Positions 19,790 through 29,363 are shown, counted from the first letter of the stretch. The stretch is 64,000 nt of DNA from Gilliamella sp. Occ3-1 (GCF_001690655.1 NZ_LZHQ01000022.1:1-64000), one strand, 5' to 3'. Notes: generated by a model from the sequence alone, not told the origin. Numbers and translations are program-made.

Positions 19790-20352
19790 ACTATTAAACA
19801 GATTTTGGGATATAACAAAAAAAATAACGACTCTAATTGAGCATAATGCTGCTTAACATCAACAATTGTTTCTTTTAACAAATATAATTTTGGTCGTCTA
19901 TTTGCCATGCCACTAAGGACATTACCAACAAAGTCAATAGAAGCATAATTTTCGAGCCACTCCCCTTGCCACATTGAATTCATAAAATGCTGATAATCTG
20001 CCGGATAAACGTCAATATAAGGTTGGATATGAGCTTTTGTTACTTGATTAAATTGAGACACACTCGATAACAAACCATAATTAGCCCAATGCTTTGACAA
20101 AAAATGATCCCACACAATATCTAATGTAATGGGTGCAACTCGCTGATGCGATTTTCTAAACAGCAGCTTAGCTTTCTTAACTTCAAGCAGGCTATCGGTC
20201 AATCTATCAATTTTACGGTGCAGCATAATGCCATCGGCAATATTAGAGTTATAAATTAAATAAGGATCACCTTTAACAAAATCAGCAACTGTATTACCAA
20301 TCAACGAACTACGTGCTAACGTAGCCAAATGCAAATGAGCAAGAATATTCAT
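19780..20352 (-). CDS. acpH: Acyl carrier protein phosphodiesterase
   Basis: A 190-residue enzyme (E. coli AcpH 193) that removes the phosphopantetheine arm from acyl carrier protein. The N-terminus MNILAHLHLATLARSSLIGN, DFVKGDP, the LHRKIDRLTDS segment and RVAPITLDIVWDHFLSKHW match E. coli closely, and the His/Asp residues that bind metal in this HD-like family are in place. It lies 15 bases after the siderophore reductase gene on the same strand, so the two are probably co-transcribed without an obvious functional link. Confidence 0.92.
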   Translation of the reverse strand: MNILAHLHLATLARSSLIGNTVADFVKGDPYLIYNSNIADGIMLHRKIDRLTDSLLEVKKAKLLFRKSHQRVAPITLDIVWDHFLSKHWANYGLLSSVSQFNQVTKAHIQPYIDVYPADYQHFMNSMWQGEWLENYASIDFVGNVLSGMANRRPKLYLLKETIVDVKQHYAQLESLFFLLYPKICLIVKA

Positions 20353-20367
20353 AAAAGTAACCGTTAA

Positions 20368-21174
20368 TTATTCACGATGTTTAAATTCGCCTTCAGCGAA
20401 ACCTTCTCGCCAGTAACTAGTAATATGAAAAGCATCAGGCGACAAATGTATATATTTATCTTTAATAGCATGACGAACAGATTGTGCCAACGAACGCTCC
20501 ATCCCGCCCCAAAACAACAGCTTATTTTGCTCTGATAAATCAGCATTAATTACCGCATCAACTAATTGAAAGGGATTATTCCTATTTTGTATAAACCAAT
20601 TCACCTTAATATTTTTATTATCTGGCAACGGCACTATATCACTTTTATGATTAACCTGTATAAAGGCAAAAGCCTTCTGATTTTGGGGAAGATGTTCAAG
20701 CGTATAACATATGGCGGGCACAGCCGAAATATCCCCCATTAACACCAAACAATTATCAGTAAATCGCAACTTGCTGGCTGCCGCAATCAAACCGATTTGG
20801 TCACCAATCTTAGCTTTTTGCGACCACACTGAAGCCAAACCTGTATCATGAACAGCAAAATCAACAAAAAATTGATTAGAGGCACGCTCAAATTCGCGCA
20901 CACTATAACTACGGACTAGCTGACGTTGCTTATCATCAACAGCGATTTTATTATTATCATCAAGTTTAGGGAAAGTAATTACATTGGTTGAAAGATCAGG
21001 AAAAAGCAATTTTAAATACGGACAAACCCATAATGGATCGATATTCACTGATTTATCGCTACTAAACTGTATGCGAATAAAACTGGGAGATATTTTTTCA
21101 ATATTCAATACTGTTAATAACGCATTGACGATGACTTTCTTATTGAATTTGATTTTTCCTATTTTTTCATCCAT
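20368..21174 (-). CDS. Siderophore-interacting protein (NADPH/NADH ferric-siderophore reductase)
   Basis: A 268-residue flavoprotein of the SIP/ViuB/YqjH family, which reduces ferric siderophores in the cytoplasm to free iron. The FAD-binding motif RSYSVREFE at about residues 90-98 and a C-terminal NAD(P)-binding half are visible: LLFWGGMERS, then the family-typical SYWREGFAEGEFKHRE at the C-terminus. I chose the ATG at 21174 because AAGGA lies 7 bases upstream; the longer frame from 21213 has no ribosome site. No siderophore synthesis or uptake genes adjoin it, and I do not see a convincing Fur box. Confidence 0.88.
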   Translation of the reverse strand: MDEKIGKIKFNKKVIVNALLTVLNIEKISPSFIRIQFSSDKSVNIDPLWVCPYLKLLFPDLSTNVITFPKLDDNNKIAVDDKQRQLVRSYSVREFERASNQFFVDFAVHDTGLASVWSQKAKIGDQIGLIAAASKLRFTDNCLVLMGDISAVPAICYTLEHLPQNQKAFAFIQVNHKSDIVPLPDNKNIKVNWFIQNRNNPFQLVDAVINADLSEQNKLLFWGGMERSLAQSVRHAIKDKYIHLSPDAFHITSYWREGFAEGEFKHRE

Positions 21175-21252
21175 CAGCAGATCCTTATATTTATTGCTAA
21201 ATGGCATCATCATACAACAAAATATATTAGAATAATGCTATTTTTATAATTG

Positions 21253-21298
21253 AAAAAATAGATAAACTTGTTTAACCCAAAAGCGATGAAACAAGTTT
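21253..21298 (-). terminator. Terminator of fsaA
   Basis: On the minus strand AAACTTGTTT (21298-21289) pairs with AAACAAGTTT (21273-21264) in a perfect 10-bp stem, followed by ATCTATTTTTT. It lies ~26 bases past the fsaA stop codon. Confidence 0.8.
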
Positions 21299-21324
21299 AG
21301 AAAAAATCAAATAAAAAAATAAAT

Positions 21325-21987
21325 TTAAAACGATAACTTACCAAAAGCATTACACCAGTCTTGATCAAACTTAGTAATCGCCGCATCAACAGCTGGATCA
21401 GAAATAAATAGCTCAGCCACATCTACTGGCAACGTAATAGACTTACAACCAGCAAGTATACAGTCTAACGCTTGCCTTGGTGTTCTAAAGCTTGCGGCTA
21501 ATACCAGCGATTGTGGACAGTGCAAATCTAACAATTTTTGTAATTCCAGTACTGTATCTTTACTATTTCCGCCTTGAGCATCAATGCGATTAACATAAGG
21601 TGCAATATATTTAGCCCCTGCTAATGCAGCTAAAAATCCCTGCCCTGCACCATAGACAGCCGTTCCCAAAGTTGGAATTCCTTGCTGGGTTAATTCTTTA
21701 ATTGCAATCAATCCTTGAGCATTAACAGGAATTTTAGTCACAATCGATGATACTGCTTTTCTAAGCTGATAAGCTTCTTTTATCATTTCATCAGCATTAC
21801 TTGAAAGTACCTGAGCAAATAGTAATTTATCTGAACCCAATACTCCCTGTAATTCATCTAATAATGAAAAAATTGGCTTGCCCGATTTTGCTACAATGCT
21901 TGGATTAGTGGTAACCCCACTAATAGGTAACACCCTGGCTAAACGTTTAATGGCGACAAGATCGGCGGTATCTAAATATAATTCCAT
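21325..21987 (-). CDS. fsaA: Fructose-6-phosphate aldolase
   Basis: A 220-residue enzyme (E. coli FsaA 220) that splits fructose 6-phosphate into dihydroxyacetone and glyceraldehyde 3-phosphate, or runs the reverse. [29 protein letters not shown], the Schiff-base Lys85 in [11 protein letters not shown], and [20 protein letters not shown] all match. The short length separates it from transaldolase (over 300 residues). AGGAG lies before the ATG. It is a single gene with its own terminator, divergent from an AraC regulator that may control it. Confidence 0.95.
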   Translation of the reverse strand: MELYLDTADLVAIKRLARVLPISGVTTNPSIVAKSGKPIFSLLDELQGVLGSDKLLFAQVLSSNADEMIKEAYQLRKAVSSIVTKIPVNAQGLIAIKELTQQGIPTLGTAVYGAGQGFLAALAGAKYIAPYVNRIDAQGGNSKDTVLELQKLLDLHCPQSLVLAASFRTPRQALDCILAGCKSITLPVDVAELFISDPAVDAAITKFDQDWCNAFGKLSF

Positions 21988-22147
21988 AGTTAACTCCTAG
22001 CTAAAACCAACAAATATCTATTAACGTATACATATAACGCTCTTTGTATTACAAATTTTGCGTTACAGCTATAGTAAAAAAAACTGATCCAACCGCCTAG
22101 AAGACAATTTTGTCATTTACTGGATTTTTGTACGCTAAATAAGAAAT

Positions 22148-22163
22148 TGAGACTTAGATCACA
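22148..22163. promoter_or_regulatory. CRP-like site between fsaA and the AraC-type gene
   Basis: TGAGA-CTTAGA-TCACA matches the CRP consensus TGTGA-N6-TCACA with one mismatch. A TATAAT -10 element at 22237-22242 on the plus strand puts the site centre at about -93 from a start near 22249, a position used by class I CRP activators. It could also act on fsaA in the other direction. Confidence 0.5.
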
Positions 22164-22236
22164 CAATGAAAAATTAACATTAACTTATTAAATAAAAGAA
22201 AAATTTATACTTATTTTCATCTTTTCCATATGCGTA

Positions 22237-22242
22237 TATAAT
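22237..22242 (+). promoter_or_regulatory. Likely -10 element of the AraC-type regulator gene
   Basis: A perfect TATAAT lies 42 bases before the ATG, preceded by TGCG. No good -35 is visible at the right spacing, consistent with dependence on an activator such as CRP. Confidence 0.45.
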
Positions 22243-22283
22243 CTAAACGATAGTACACACTTGATTTATCATTAACTTAATTT

Positions 22284-23150
22284 ATGACAAAAATCATTAA
22301 TGAAAAACTAGCTAAACTAGTCAATAACCCAGAGTCAATCAATCATATCTATTTTGCCAATAGTAATACTTGTCCTTCTTTACTTGCCTACCAAGTCAAC
22401 TTTCCTAGAATTGAAATTATATTAGAAGGAAAGCAACAGATGCTATGGGCAGATAGTAATGGCAAAGTTATTGAAAAAATATTATCAACTAATGATCTTT
22501 TATATATTTCCGCTCAAAGCTGGAACAAACCCATTTGGACAAGCCCTGTTACTTCATTAAACATATTGTTTGGTAAACAACAAATTGGTATAAGCCTATT
22601 GCATTGGGATGGCACACAACTAATTCCGCTTGGGCAAATTAACACACCAAGACGAGGCCCGCGGGTTGGTACATTTATTATTCAAGCTCTGACCGAACTT
22701 ATCTGGCAAAACCAATCATGTAAACAAAATAAAACTGCTTACTATCTTATTCACAGTTTACTTAGCAACACGCTCGATTTGTTAAATATCAATATCAAAA
22801 CATCATCCAAAACTACTTGCCTATATGAAATTATTCGCCAATATATTGATACTCACTTTCGTGAAGATATTACACGCGACTTTTTAGCTAATATGTTTTA
22901 CATTTCACCCAATTACTTATCACATCTATTTCAAAGCGAGGGAAAAAGAGGGTTAAATGAATATCTAAATCATATTCGCTTAGAATATGCAAAATCGCTA
23001 CTAAAGGATTATGATCTAAATATAAAAGAAATTGCTCTAGCATCGGGGTTTAAAGATAGTAATTATTTTTGTCGGATTTTAAAAAAAAAGACAGAGCGAA
23101 CACCCACTGAATATCGACGTCAGTACCACAGTAAATTATTACAAAAATAA
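22284..23150 (+). CDS. AraC-family transcriptional regulator
   Basis: A 288-residue regulator. The C-terminal ~95 residues hold two HTH motifs: TRDFLANMFYISPNYLSHLFQSE and IKEIALASGFKDSNYFCRILKKKTERTPTEYRR, the AraC/XylS signature. The N-terminal ~180 residues form a cupin-like effector domain that I cannot assign to a ligand. No Shine-Dalgarno is seen before the ATG. It diverges from fsaA with a CRP-like site between them, so a carbohydrate-related role is plausible, but the target is inferred only from position. Confidence 0.88.
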   Translation: MTKIINEKLAKLVNNPESINHIYFANSNTCPSLLAYQVNFPRIEIILEGKQQMLWADSNGKVIEKILSTNDLLYISAQSWNKPIWTSPVTSLNILFGKQQIGISLLHWDGTQLIPLGQINTPRRGPRVGTFIIQALTELIWQNQSCKQNKTAYYLIHSLLSNTLDLLNINIKTSSKTTCLYEIIRQYIDTHFREDITRDFLANMFYISPNYLSHLFQSEGKRGLNEYLNHIRLEYAKSLLKDYDLNIKEIALASGFKDSNYFCRILKKKTERTPTEYRRQYHSKLLQK

Positions 23151-23167
23151 TATGATTATTATCGGGA

Positions 23168-23905
23168 TTAAACCGAAGAATGTTGATAAAAATAAAATTG
23201 AATAAAGTCACGATTATTATTGATCGTTTTGAATTTATCTTTTATTAAAAAGATTGGCAAAAGTGCTATACCTTGCCCTTTTTCAACAAGATTTAATAAT
23301 TGACTTAACGAGTCCACCGTAATCATTTTTTCAGGTGGATAACCGCAAGCTAACGTTTTAGTTCGCAGTGGACAATGCTCATCATTATTAATCAATATTG
23401 GTAGATGATCATTCTCTAAAACTGATTGACTTTGCAAAAAAGCAACAGGTAACTGCTGATTCACTATTAAACAATAATCTTGATGATTTAATTGATTAAA
23501 AGTAATGACTTCATCATAGCAATGCTGATTAATTTCATTAAATATGTCATCCGTTCGTTTAATAACTATTTCTGTTGATTCAATGTGATATTTTGCATTT
23601 TCTATAACAATTAATTGAAATAATAGTTCCGAGATTAATAAGGTTTTACGTTTAGATTTAAAGGAGTGCTTAAGTTGAGAAAATTGCTCCAAAGTTTGCA
23701 AAGTAAAATGATAAAACTGTTGCCCTTTTGGGGTTGGTTTAACACCATCAAAACCTCGAATAAATAACGGTGCTTGCAACTCATGCTCTATCTTTTTTAA
23801 GTGAGCCGTTAAATTTGATTGCGTATAGCCCAAAATCTTAGCTGCTTTATTAAGGCTGTTAAGTTCATAAATCGTTTTAAAAATTTGTAATCCCTTAAAA
23901 TTCAT
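23168..23905 (-). CDS. Short LysR-family transcriptional regulator
   Basis: A 245-residue LysR-type protein. The N-terminal HTH (LQIFKTIYELNSLNKAAKILGYTQSNLTAHLKKIEHELQAPLFIRG) is standard. The effector domain is short: typical members have ~300 residues, and the segment linking HTH and effector lobes is compressed here. The C-terminal SLSQLLNLVEKGQGIALLP still fits the family, so it may be a divergent working regulator rather than a truncation. It diverges from the DUF4865 gene across 107 bases and probably controls it. Confidence 0.82.
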   Translation of the reverse strand: MNFKGLQIFKTIYELNSLNKAAKILGYTQSNLTAHLKKIEHELQAPLFIRGFDGVKPTPKGQQFYHFTLQTLEQFSQLKHSFKSKRKTLLISELLFQLIVIENAKYHIESTEIVIKRTDDIFNEINQHCYDEVITFNQLNHQDYCLIVNQQLPVAFLQSQSVLENDHLPILINNDEHCPLRTKTLACGYPPEKMITVDSLSQLLNLVEKGQGIALLPIFLIKDKFKTINNNRDFIQFYFYQHSSV

Positions 23906-24012
23906 ATTGCACGGCGACCTATCACTTTTTTTGATACCCCAATCATAAATTAGAATTATTCAAACCTCAATTAAGTTTTTAAACTAAGCAAAACCTTCAA
24001 AGGAAATAAAAC

Positions 24013-24540
24013 ATGCAAGCTATGCAATATAAAATTAATTTACCCACCGACTATGATATGAATATCATCAAAAATCGAATTAAAGATAATGGATATAAAA
24101 CTGATCATTTTACTGATCTTTTATTCAAGGCTTACCTAATTTCTGAAAAAGATAATAGCAATATAGGCAATAGCTATTGTCCACTTTATATTTGGAAACA
24201 GACAGAAGGTATGAATATGTTCATTTTTGACGGTTACTTTGACAATATCATTGGGTCATTCGGTTGGCAAAATATCAATATTGGTATGACGACTAAAATT
24301 AAATTAAGTGATAATTTTGCTCAAAGCAGATACATGTTAGAAGAAAATTTCATTATTCCTGCTCAAGCACAGTTAAAAAATTTTGATTTTAGAATTCCTA
24401 AATATCAATATTATACTGGTCAAGTAGTAATTTATAATCCTGACAGATGGGCTTATGCTATATTTACTTTTTTCAAAGATAAACCAACTAAAACCAATCA
24501 AAATTTATATCAAGTTTTACATCTTTCATTAGATAACTAA
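24013..24540 (+). CDS. DUF4865 family protein
   Basis: A 175-residue protein that I recognise as DUF4865 from its N-terminus (MQAMQYKINLPTDYDMNIIKNRIKDNGYKTD), then LLFKAYLISEK, YCPLYIWKQTEGMNMFIFDGYFDNI and FGW. The family's function is not known to me; the fold resembles small ferredoxin-like monooxygenase or heme-degrading proteins, which is only a guess. AAGGA lies 9 bases before the ATG. The divergent LysR gene is a common arrangement for inducible small enzymes. Confidence 0.78.
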   Translation: MQAMQYKINLPTDYDMNIIKNRIKDNGYKTDHFTDLLFKAYLISEKDNSNIGNSYCPLYIWKQTEGMNMFIFDGYFDNIIGSFGWQNINIGMTTKIKLSDNFAQSRYMLEENFIIPAQAQLKNFDFRIPKYQYYTGQVVIYNPDRWAYAIFTFFKDKPTKTNQNLYQVLHLSLDN

Positions 24541-24566
24541 TTTTCAAAATAGACGTTGAGTAACGA

Positions 24567-24596
24567 TAAAAAAGGGAGGGTGATCCCCCCTCCTTA
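24567..24596 (-). terminator. Terminator of proP
   Basis: On the minus strand AAGGAGGG pairs with CCCTCCCTT, with one bulged base, followed by a run of six T. The stem lies at 24572-24595, ~75 bases past the proP stop codon. Confidence 0.82.
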
Positions 24597-24668
24597 CTTG
24601 GACATAATATCAATGATCATAAAATCCTACATTTTAAAAATGTCCGTAATCAATCGATATCAAAAAAA

Positions 24669-26174
24669 TCAATCTAACTTAGGATGCTGATCGACTAAAT
24701 TCTGACGCTGTTGTTGCAATGTTTCGATCTGCTGTTCTATATCTTCGACTCTTTGTTCTATTGAGTCAAAGTGATCTGATAATATTTCTTTTGCCTCTGA
24801 CCTGTCTGATGCTGCAGGCGTTGCGCCGCGGAGTGGACGGTTTGCGGTTTCTTTCATTTTTATGCCTGTAAGTAAACCCACTAATGCCACAACCATTAAA
24901 TAATAAGCTGGCATGTATAAATTATTACTTTCTTCAACCAACCAAGCCGCCACTGTTGGAGTAGCACCAGCAACTAATACCGAGATATTAAATGATATAG
25001 CTAGAGCACTGTAACGAATACTAGTCGGAAAGATAGCCGGTAAAATTGAGGCCATAACACCAGTAAAACAGTTAAGTAATACAGCTAAAATCAATAATCC
25101 TAAAAAGATAAGACCTATAATATCACTATTGATCATAACAAATGACGGATAAGCAAGAATTAATAAACCTAAGCTTCCCCCAATAATGAACGGTCTGCGA
25201 CCTATTTTATCGCTAATAAAACCAATTAATGGTTGAACAAATAACATACCTATCATGATAGCAATAATAATTAGTACGCCATGATCTGTATCGTAATTTA
25301 AGTTATGAGATAAATAACTAGGCATATAGGTAAGCAACATATAATAAGTCACATTAGTAACAATCACTAACCCTACACAGACTAATAGGCTTTTCCAATA
25401 TTTGATAATAATCTGTTTGAAAGTCATTTTAGGTTGATTAGTAATATGATCGCGAACATTTTGATCCATCAAATCGGTATGCTGTTGAAATGCAGGTGTT
25501 TCATCTAGTGCATGACGTAAGTAAAGCCCAATTAGTCCTAGCGGTAAAGCGAATAAAAATGGAATTCTCCAGCCCCAATCATGAAATGCAACTTTGCCAA
25601 GAATACTAGATAAAAGCACGACTAAACCTGCTCCAACTAAAAAACCAGCAATCGAACCAAAATCTAACCAACTCCCCATAAAACCACGTTTGCGATCTGG
25701 CGAATATTCGGCAACAAATATAGCCGCACCAGAATATTCACCCCCTATTGAAAATCCTTGCGCAAATTTAGCTAGCAATAATAATATTGGTGCAGCAATA
25801 CCAATCGAGGCATAAGAAGGAATTAAACCAATACAAAAAGTGCTTAACGACATAATAATGATGGTTATTGATAATACTTTTTGGCGTCCAAATTTATCAC
25901 CAAGGATCCCAAACACTAAACCGCCTAACGGCCGAACTAAAAATGGTACGGAAAACGTGGCGAGTGCAGCAACCATTTGCACACTAGGGGATGCATCAGG
26001 GAAAAATACTTGCCCTAAAACATAGGCTAAAAAGCCATATACACCAAAATCAAACCACTCCATCGCATTACCAAGTGCTGCTGCGGTAATGGCTTTTTTT
26101 AACTTGCTATCATCAATTATAGTAATATCGTTGATGTTTAATGGTTTATTTTGGGACTGTCTTATTTTTTTCAT
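24669..26174 (-). CDS. proP: Proline/betaine:H+ symporter ProP
   Basis: A 501-residue osmosensory transporter of the major facilitator superfamily (E. coli ProP 500) that takes up proline, glycine betaine and related solutes. Twelve membrane segments are visible. ITAAALGNAMEWFDFGVYGF, GGEYSGAAIFVAEYSPDRKRGFMGSW and RHALDETPAFQQH are near-identical to ProP. The cytoplasmic C-terminus SDHFDSIEQRVEDIEQQIETLQQQRQ forms the ProP-type coiled coil linked to osmotic tuning. I start at MKKIRQSQ; eight further upstream codons lack support. A palindromic operator-like sequence lies 48 bases upstream. Confidence 0.95.
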   Translation of the reverse strand: MKKIRQSQNKPLNINDITIIDDSKLKKAITAAALGNAMEWFDFGVYGFLAYVLGQVFFPDASPSVQMVAALATFSVPFLVRPLGGLVFGILGDKFGRQKVLSITIIIMSLSTFCIGLIPSYASIGIAAPILLLLAKFAQGFSIGGEYSGAAIFVAEYSPDRKRGFMGSWLDFGSIAGFLVGAGLVVLLSSILGKVAFHDWGWRIPFLFALPLGLIGLYLRHALDETPAFQQHTDLMDQNVRDHITNQPKMTFKQIIIKYWKSLLVCVGLVIVTNVTYYMLLTYMPSYLSHNLNYDTDHGVLIIIAIMIGMLFVQPLIGFISDKIGRRPFIIGGSLGLLILAYPSFVMINSDIIGLIFLGLLILAVLLNCFTGVMASILPAIFPTSIRYSALAISFNISVLVAGATPTVAAWLVEESNNLYMPAYYLMVVALVGLLTGIKMKETANRPLRGATPAASDRSEAKEILSDHFDSIEQRVEDIEQQIETLQQQRQNLVDQHPKLD

Positions 26175-26520
26175 AAAATACCGCCTGTTTACATACAAAT
26201 AATAAAAAGGAATGATGCAACAAGGTAAACGGTTACCTTTTAATACACAAAGAACAATACTTTTTAGATTACACTTTGAAAAAGTGTTTATCAGTTAATT
26301 AAAATTGAAGCAAAATACAGCAAAGATAAAAAAGAGGATAATAAAAAAGCAAAAACTAATGTTTTATTGTTTGTTTTAATTTCTACTAAATAACAACAAA
26401 ACAATTCCTTTTTGTGAAAATTGAGTGCTAATTATAGCAAAATAACCTCATTTTGTAAAATTTTCTTGATTTTTAAGTTAAAACTAAAGCTATTTTAAAA
26501 ACGATTGTTTGCATTATTAA
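26175..26520. other. Non-coding stretch upstream of proP
   Basis: No gene is visible. It contains the proP promoter region with a palindromic site at 26222-26239 and otherwise AT-rich sequence with no clear hairpin or open frame. Confidence 0.6.
26222..26239. promoter_or_regulatory. CG-centred palindrome (LacI/GalR-type operator) upstream of proP
   Basis: AAGGTAAACGGTTACCTT is an 18-base dyad with one mismatched pair and a central CG, the architecture of LacI/GalR-family operators. It ends 48 bases before the proP start. The regulator is unknown and no LacI-type gene is in the window. Confidence 0.5.
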
Positions 26521-27402
26521 CTATTTCCGTGAACAAAAATAGATCCCAATAACTATTAGTACTATCGACACAATATGAAAATACGCAACTGGCGTATGTA
26601 AAAATAGAATACTAAAAATTCCTGCTGACAAAGGGATAATATGAGTATAGATTTGCCCACGTGTTGCGCCAATATCCATAATACCTTTATTCCAAAATAA
26701 ATAAGATAACCAAGACGCAAAAATAGCAATATATAATAAGCCAAGCAAAAAACTTGTTGAGGTATAATGTGCTAGGTTGGAAACTGGGTAAAAATAAAAA
26801 TACACTAACGCAACAGGAAGTAACATGACCGAACCTAACACGGCACTAACAGTCACAAAAGCATTGCCAGATATAGATTTATCTTTTAACCGTATAAATG
26901 CGCTATAACAAGCCCAGCTCATTGCTGATGCCATTGCCCATAAATCCCCTTTATTAATATTACTCAACTCACTTAAATTGGTTAGATTTCCTTGTAAAAT
27001 CAAATAAATCACGCCAATTGTACTAAATAGCACGCCTAAAATATTATTTTTTGAAATCGTATCATTAAATAACAATTTATTCATAACCAACACCATACAT
27101 GGTGTTGCAGAAAGGTAAATTGATGCATTAAGCGATGAAGTATATTGCAATCCAACATAAAGTGTTAATGGAAACAAAATCTGCCCAAAAATGGCTAACA
27201 AACAAATGGGACCAATTGATTTTCTAATTTTGGATAAGTCATTACGAACTTGACGTTGATATAAACACAATAATAACAGCGCAGTAATAACCCAACGACC
27301 TTCGGATATTACCATAGGATCGGCTTGAGTAACTAAAACACGCCCAACAACGTAATTACCCCCCCAAAAACAAGCCGCCAAAGTAAGCAATAAATATGGC
27401 AT
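26521..27402 (-). CDS. EamA/DMT-family transporter
   Basis: A 293-residue inner membrane protein with about ten hydrophobic segments in two EamA repeats. The first begins YLLLTLAACFWGGNYVVGRVL and ends LGVLFSTIGVIYLI; the second begins GDLWAMASAMSWACYSAFIR and ends PVAYFHIVSIVLIVIGIYF. These are drug/metabolite transporters, usually exporters, and the substrate cannot be read. I start at the ATG giving MPYLLLT, with GGGT upstream. It stands alone between proP and ypfJ. Confidence 0.88.
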   Translation of the reverse strand: MPYLLLTLAACFWGGNYVVGRVLVTQADPMVISEGRWVITALLLLCLYQRQVRNDLSKIRKSIGPICLLAIFGQILFPLTLYVGLQYTSSLNASIYLSATPCMVLVMNKLLFNDTISKNNILGVLFSTIGVIYLILQGNLTNLSELSNINKGDLWAMASAMSWACYSAFIRLKDKSISGNAFVTVSAVLGSVMLLPVALVYFYFYPVSNLAHYTSTSFLLGLLYIAIFASWLSYLFWNKGIMDIGATRGQIYTHIIPLSAGIFSILFLHTPVAYFHIVSIVLIVIGIYFCSRK

Positions 27403-27613
27403 AACAATACCCAAATATTAGTATGAAGATATAATGGTATGAATTCTATTATATACCTAAAAAAAGCAAGAAATAACCAAATTTACAAACAAATACTTTA
27501 CCTATTTTTATATGGTTAATTTGTTCAATTTATAATAACGCTAATAACTTAATCTAGAATACTTATTTGTTATCCATTAAAATAATTAAACTAAAACTGA
27601 CAAGGTAATTCCT

Positions 27614-28471
27614 ATGCGCTGGAGAGACCAACGAGAGAGCGATAACATTGAAGATCGTCGCTCACAATCAGGAAGTGAAATAGGAACAAGACTTCCAATT
27701 GGTGGTAAAGGTAAGGTTGTTTTATTTATTGTAGTGTTAATTGCTGGCTATTATGGTGTTGATTTAACTGGCTTGCTAGATTCAACACTAATTGATACGA
27801 ACAGTACCGAACAAAATACTAATCAATATTCAATTGATGATGAAGATGCCGTCAAATTTACGTCTATCATTTTAGCAAGTACTGAAGATTATTGGCATCA
27901 AGAATTTCAACGTTTAGGTAAAACCTATACTCCCCCTAAGCTAGTACTTTATAACGGCTCTACAAGAACATCTTGTGGCACTGGTCAAACCTTTATGGGA
28001 CCATTTTATTGTAGTATTGACAAAACTGTCTATCTAGATATGTCTTTCTATCAAGAGATGAAACAGCGACTCGGTGGTGGTGGCGACTTTGCTCAAGGTT
28101 ATGTAATTGCGCATGAAGTTGGTCATCATGTCCAAAATTTGCTAGGCACATTTAGCCACGTTGAACAATTAAAAAAAGGTCAGTCCACAATCACAAATAA
28201 CCAACTGTCGGTTAAATTAGAACTCCAAGCCGATTGTTTTGCTGGCATGTGGGGCAATGCAATGCAACAGCAAAATCGGCTGGATGAAGGTGATATTGAA
28301 CAAGCTTTAAACACCGCAAAAGCCATTGGTGATGATCGCTTGCAACAACAAAGTGAAGGTTATGTTGTACCTGATAGTTTTACCCATGGTACATCTAAAC
28401 AACGTTATACTTGGTTTAAACGTGGGTTTGATAACGGTGCAATAAACGAATGTAATACATTTGCTCAATAA
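27614..28471 (+). CDS. ypfJ: YpfJ-family neutral zinc metallopeptidase
   Basis: A 285-residue membrane-anchored protein (E. coli YpfJ 287). An N-terminal charged segment ([16 protein letters not shown]) precedes one membrane helix ([21 protein letters not shown]). The catalytic domain has the zinc motif HEVGHHVQ at about residues 176-183 and the [11 protein letters not shown] and [20 protein letters not shown] blocks ([15 protein letters not shown]). The natural substrate is unknown. It lies 9 bases upstream of surE, suggesting an operon. Confidence 0.92.
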   Translation: MRWRDQRESDNIEDRRSQSGSEIGTRLPIGGKGKVVLFIVVLIAGYYGVDLTGLLDSTLIDTNSTEQNTNQYSIDDEDAVKFTSIILASTEDYWHQEFQRLGKTYTPPKLVLYNGSTRTSCGTGQTFMGPFYCSIDKTVYLDMSFYQEMKQRLGGGGDFAQGYVIAHEVGHHVQNLLGTFSHVEQLKKGQSTITNNQLSVKLELQADCFAGMWGNAMQQQNRLDEGDIEQALNTAKAIGDDRLQQQSEGYVVPDSFTHGTSKQRYTWFKRGFDNGAINECNTFAQ

Positions 28472-28480
28472 GGAAATAAT

Positions 28481-29260
28481 ATGTTAAAAAAGTTAGTTAA
28501 TCGCGTTTTACTAGTCAATGATGATGGCTTTGATGCACCAGGTATTAAACTATTGCAAGAAGTTGCAAAAAAGATAGCTCACGAGGTTTGGGTAGTTGCA
28601 CCAGCCATAGATCAAAGTGGAGTATCTTGTTCAGTGAGCTTAAAAACGCCATTTAGAGTTGTTCAACGTGGAAAACAAGAATTTGCCGTTTATGGCACAC
28701 CTGCCGATTGCTCACTATTTGCAATTAAATATTTGATGGCTAACAACCTACCCGATCTAGTACTATCTGGAATTAATAATGGTTCAAATGTGGGATTTGA
28801 AACAGTGTTATCTGGCACGGTTGGTGCGGCAATGATGGCTATGACTTTGGGCATTCCTGCAATTGCATTGAGTCAATTAACCAGTGAAGATAACCAGCCA
28901 ACTGACTGGAGTTGTGCTAAACATCACGCTCAAACAGTTATTGCTAAATTACTTTCGTTACCATCTGCGCAAAATATTTGTTTTAACGTTAATTTTCCTG
29001 CATGTACAGCACAACAAATTAAAGGTTTGAAAATAACAAAACAAGGCGATAGCGATGTAAGTCGTTTTATGGTGATACCAACACAAGATCCCGAAGGCAA
29101 TGATTACTTTTGGTTTAGAGCAAAACGCAATTTACAAATACTTGATGACAATAAAGAACTTGATGCCGCTAATGCCAACTTTATTGCCATTACGCCATTG
29201 GGTTATGAAAGGACCGATTATGCCTTTTATGAAAAACTGTTAAACACATCTAATCTTTAA
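28481..29260 (+). CDS. surE: 5'/3'-nucleotidase SurE
   Basis: A 259-residue stationary-phase survival phosphatase that dephosphorylates nucleoside monophosphates and some polyphosphates. The metal site is formed by NDDG in LLVNDDGFDAPG, Ser in DQSGVSCS and Asn in SGINNGSNVG, with VLSGTVGAAMMA following; all are intact. AAGGA precedes the ATG. The usual partners nlpD, rpoS and pcm are absent, and mutS, often near them in enterobacteria, is ~2 kb downstream on the same strand. Confidence 0.95.
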   Translation: MLKKLVNRVLLVNDDGFDAPGIKLLQEVAKKIAHEVWVVAPAIDQSGVSCSVSLKTPFRVVQRGKQEFAVYGTPADCSLFAIKYLMANNLPDLVLSGINNGSNVGFETVLSGTVGAAMMAMTLGIPAIALSQLTSEDNQPTDWSCAKHHAQTVIAKLLSLPSAQNICFNVNFPACTAQQIKGLKITKQGDSDVSRFMVIPTQDPEGNDYFWFRAKRNLQILDDNKELDAANANFIAITPLGYERTDYAFYEKLLNTSNL

Positions 29261-29363
29261 TTGTTTCAGTAATTTGTCTTCCTAACTATTAAGAAGAAAA
29301 GTTACACTTAATTATTTATTTACTATTGATTTTGTTATTAATTATCTAACTATTCATCTACTT

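Noticed and set aside
21214..21260. Fur box upstream of the siderophore reductase
   Set aside because: The AT-rich sequence matches the 19-base Fur consensus only loosely, no better than random AT-rich DNA.
23168..23905. LysR gene as a frameshifted pseudogene
   Set aside because: The frame is open with both HTH and C-terminal family motifs in place, and no displaced LysR sequence is visible in other frames, so a naturally short protein is the simpler reading.
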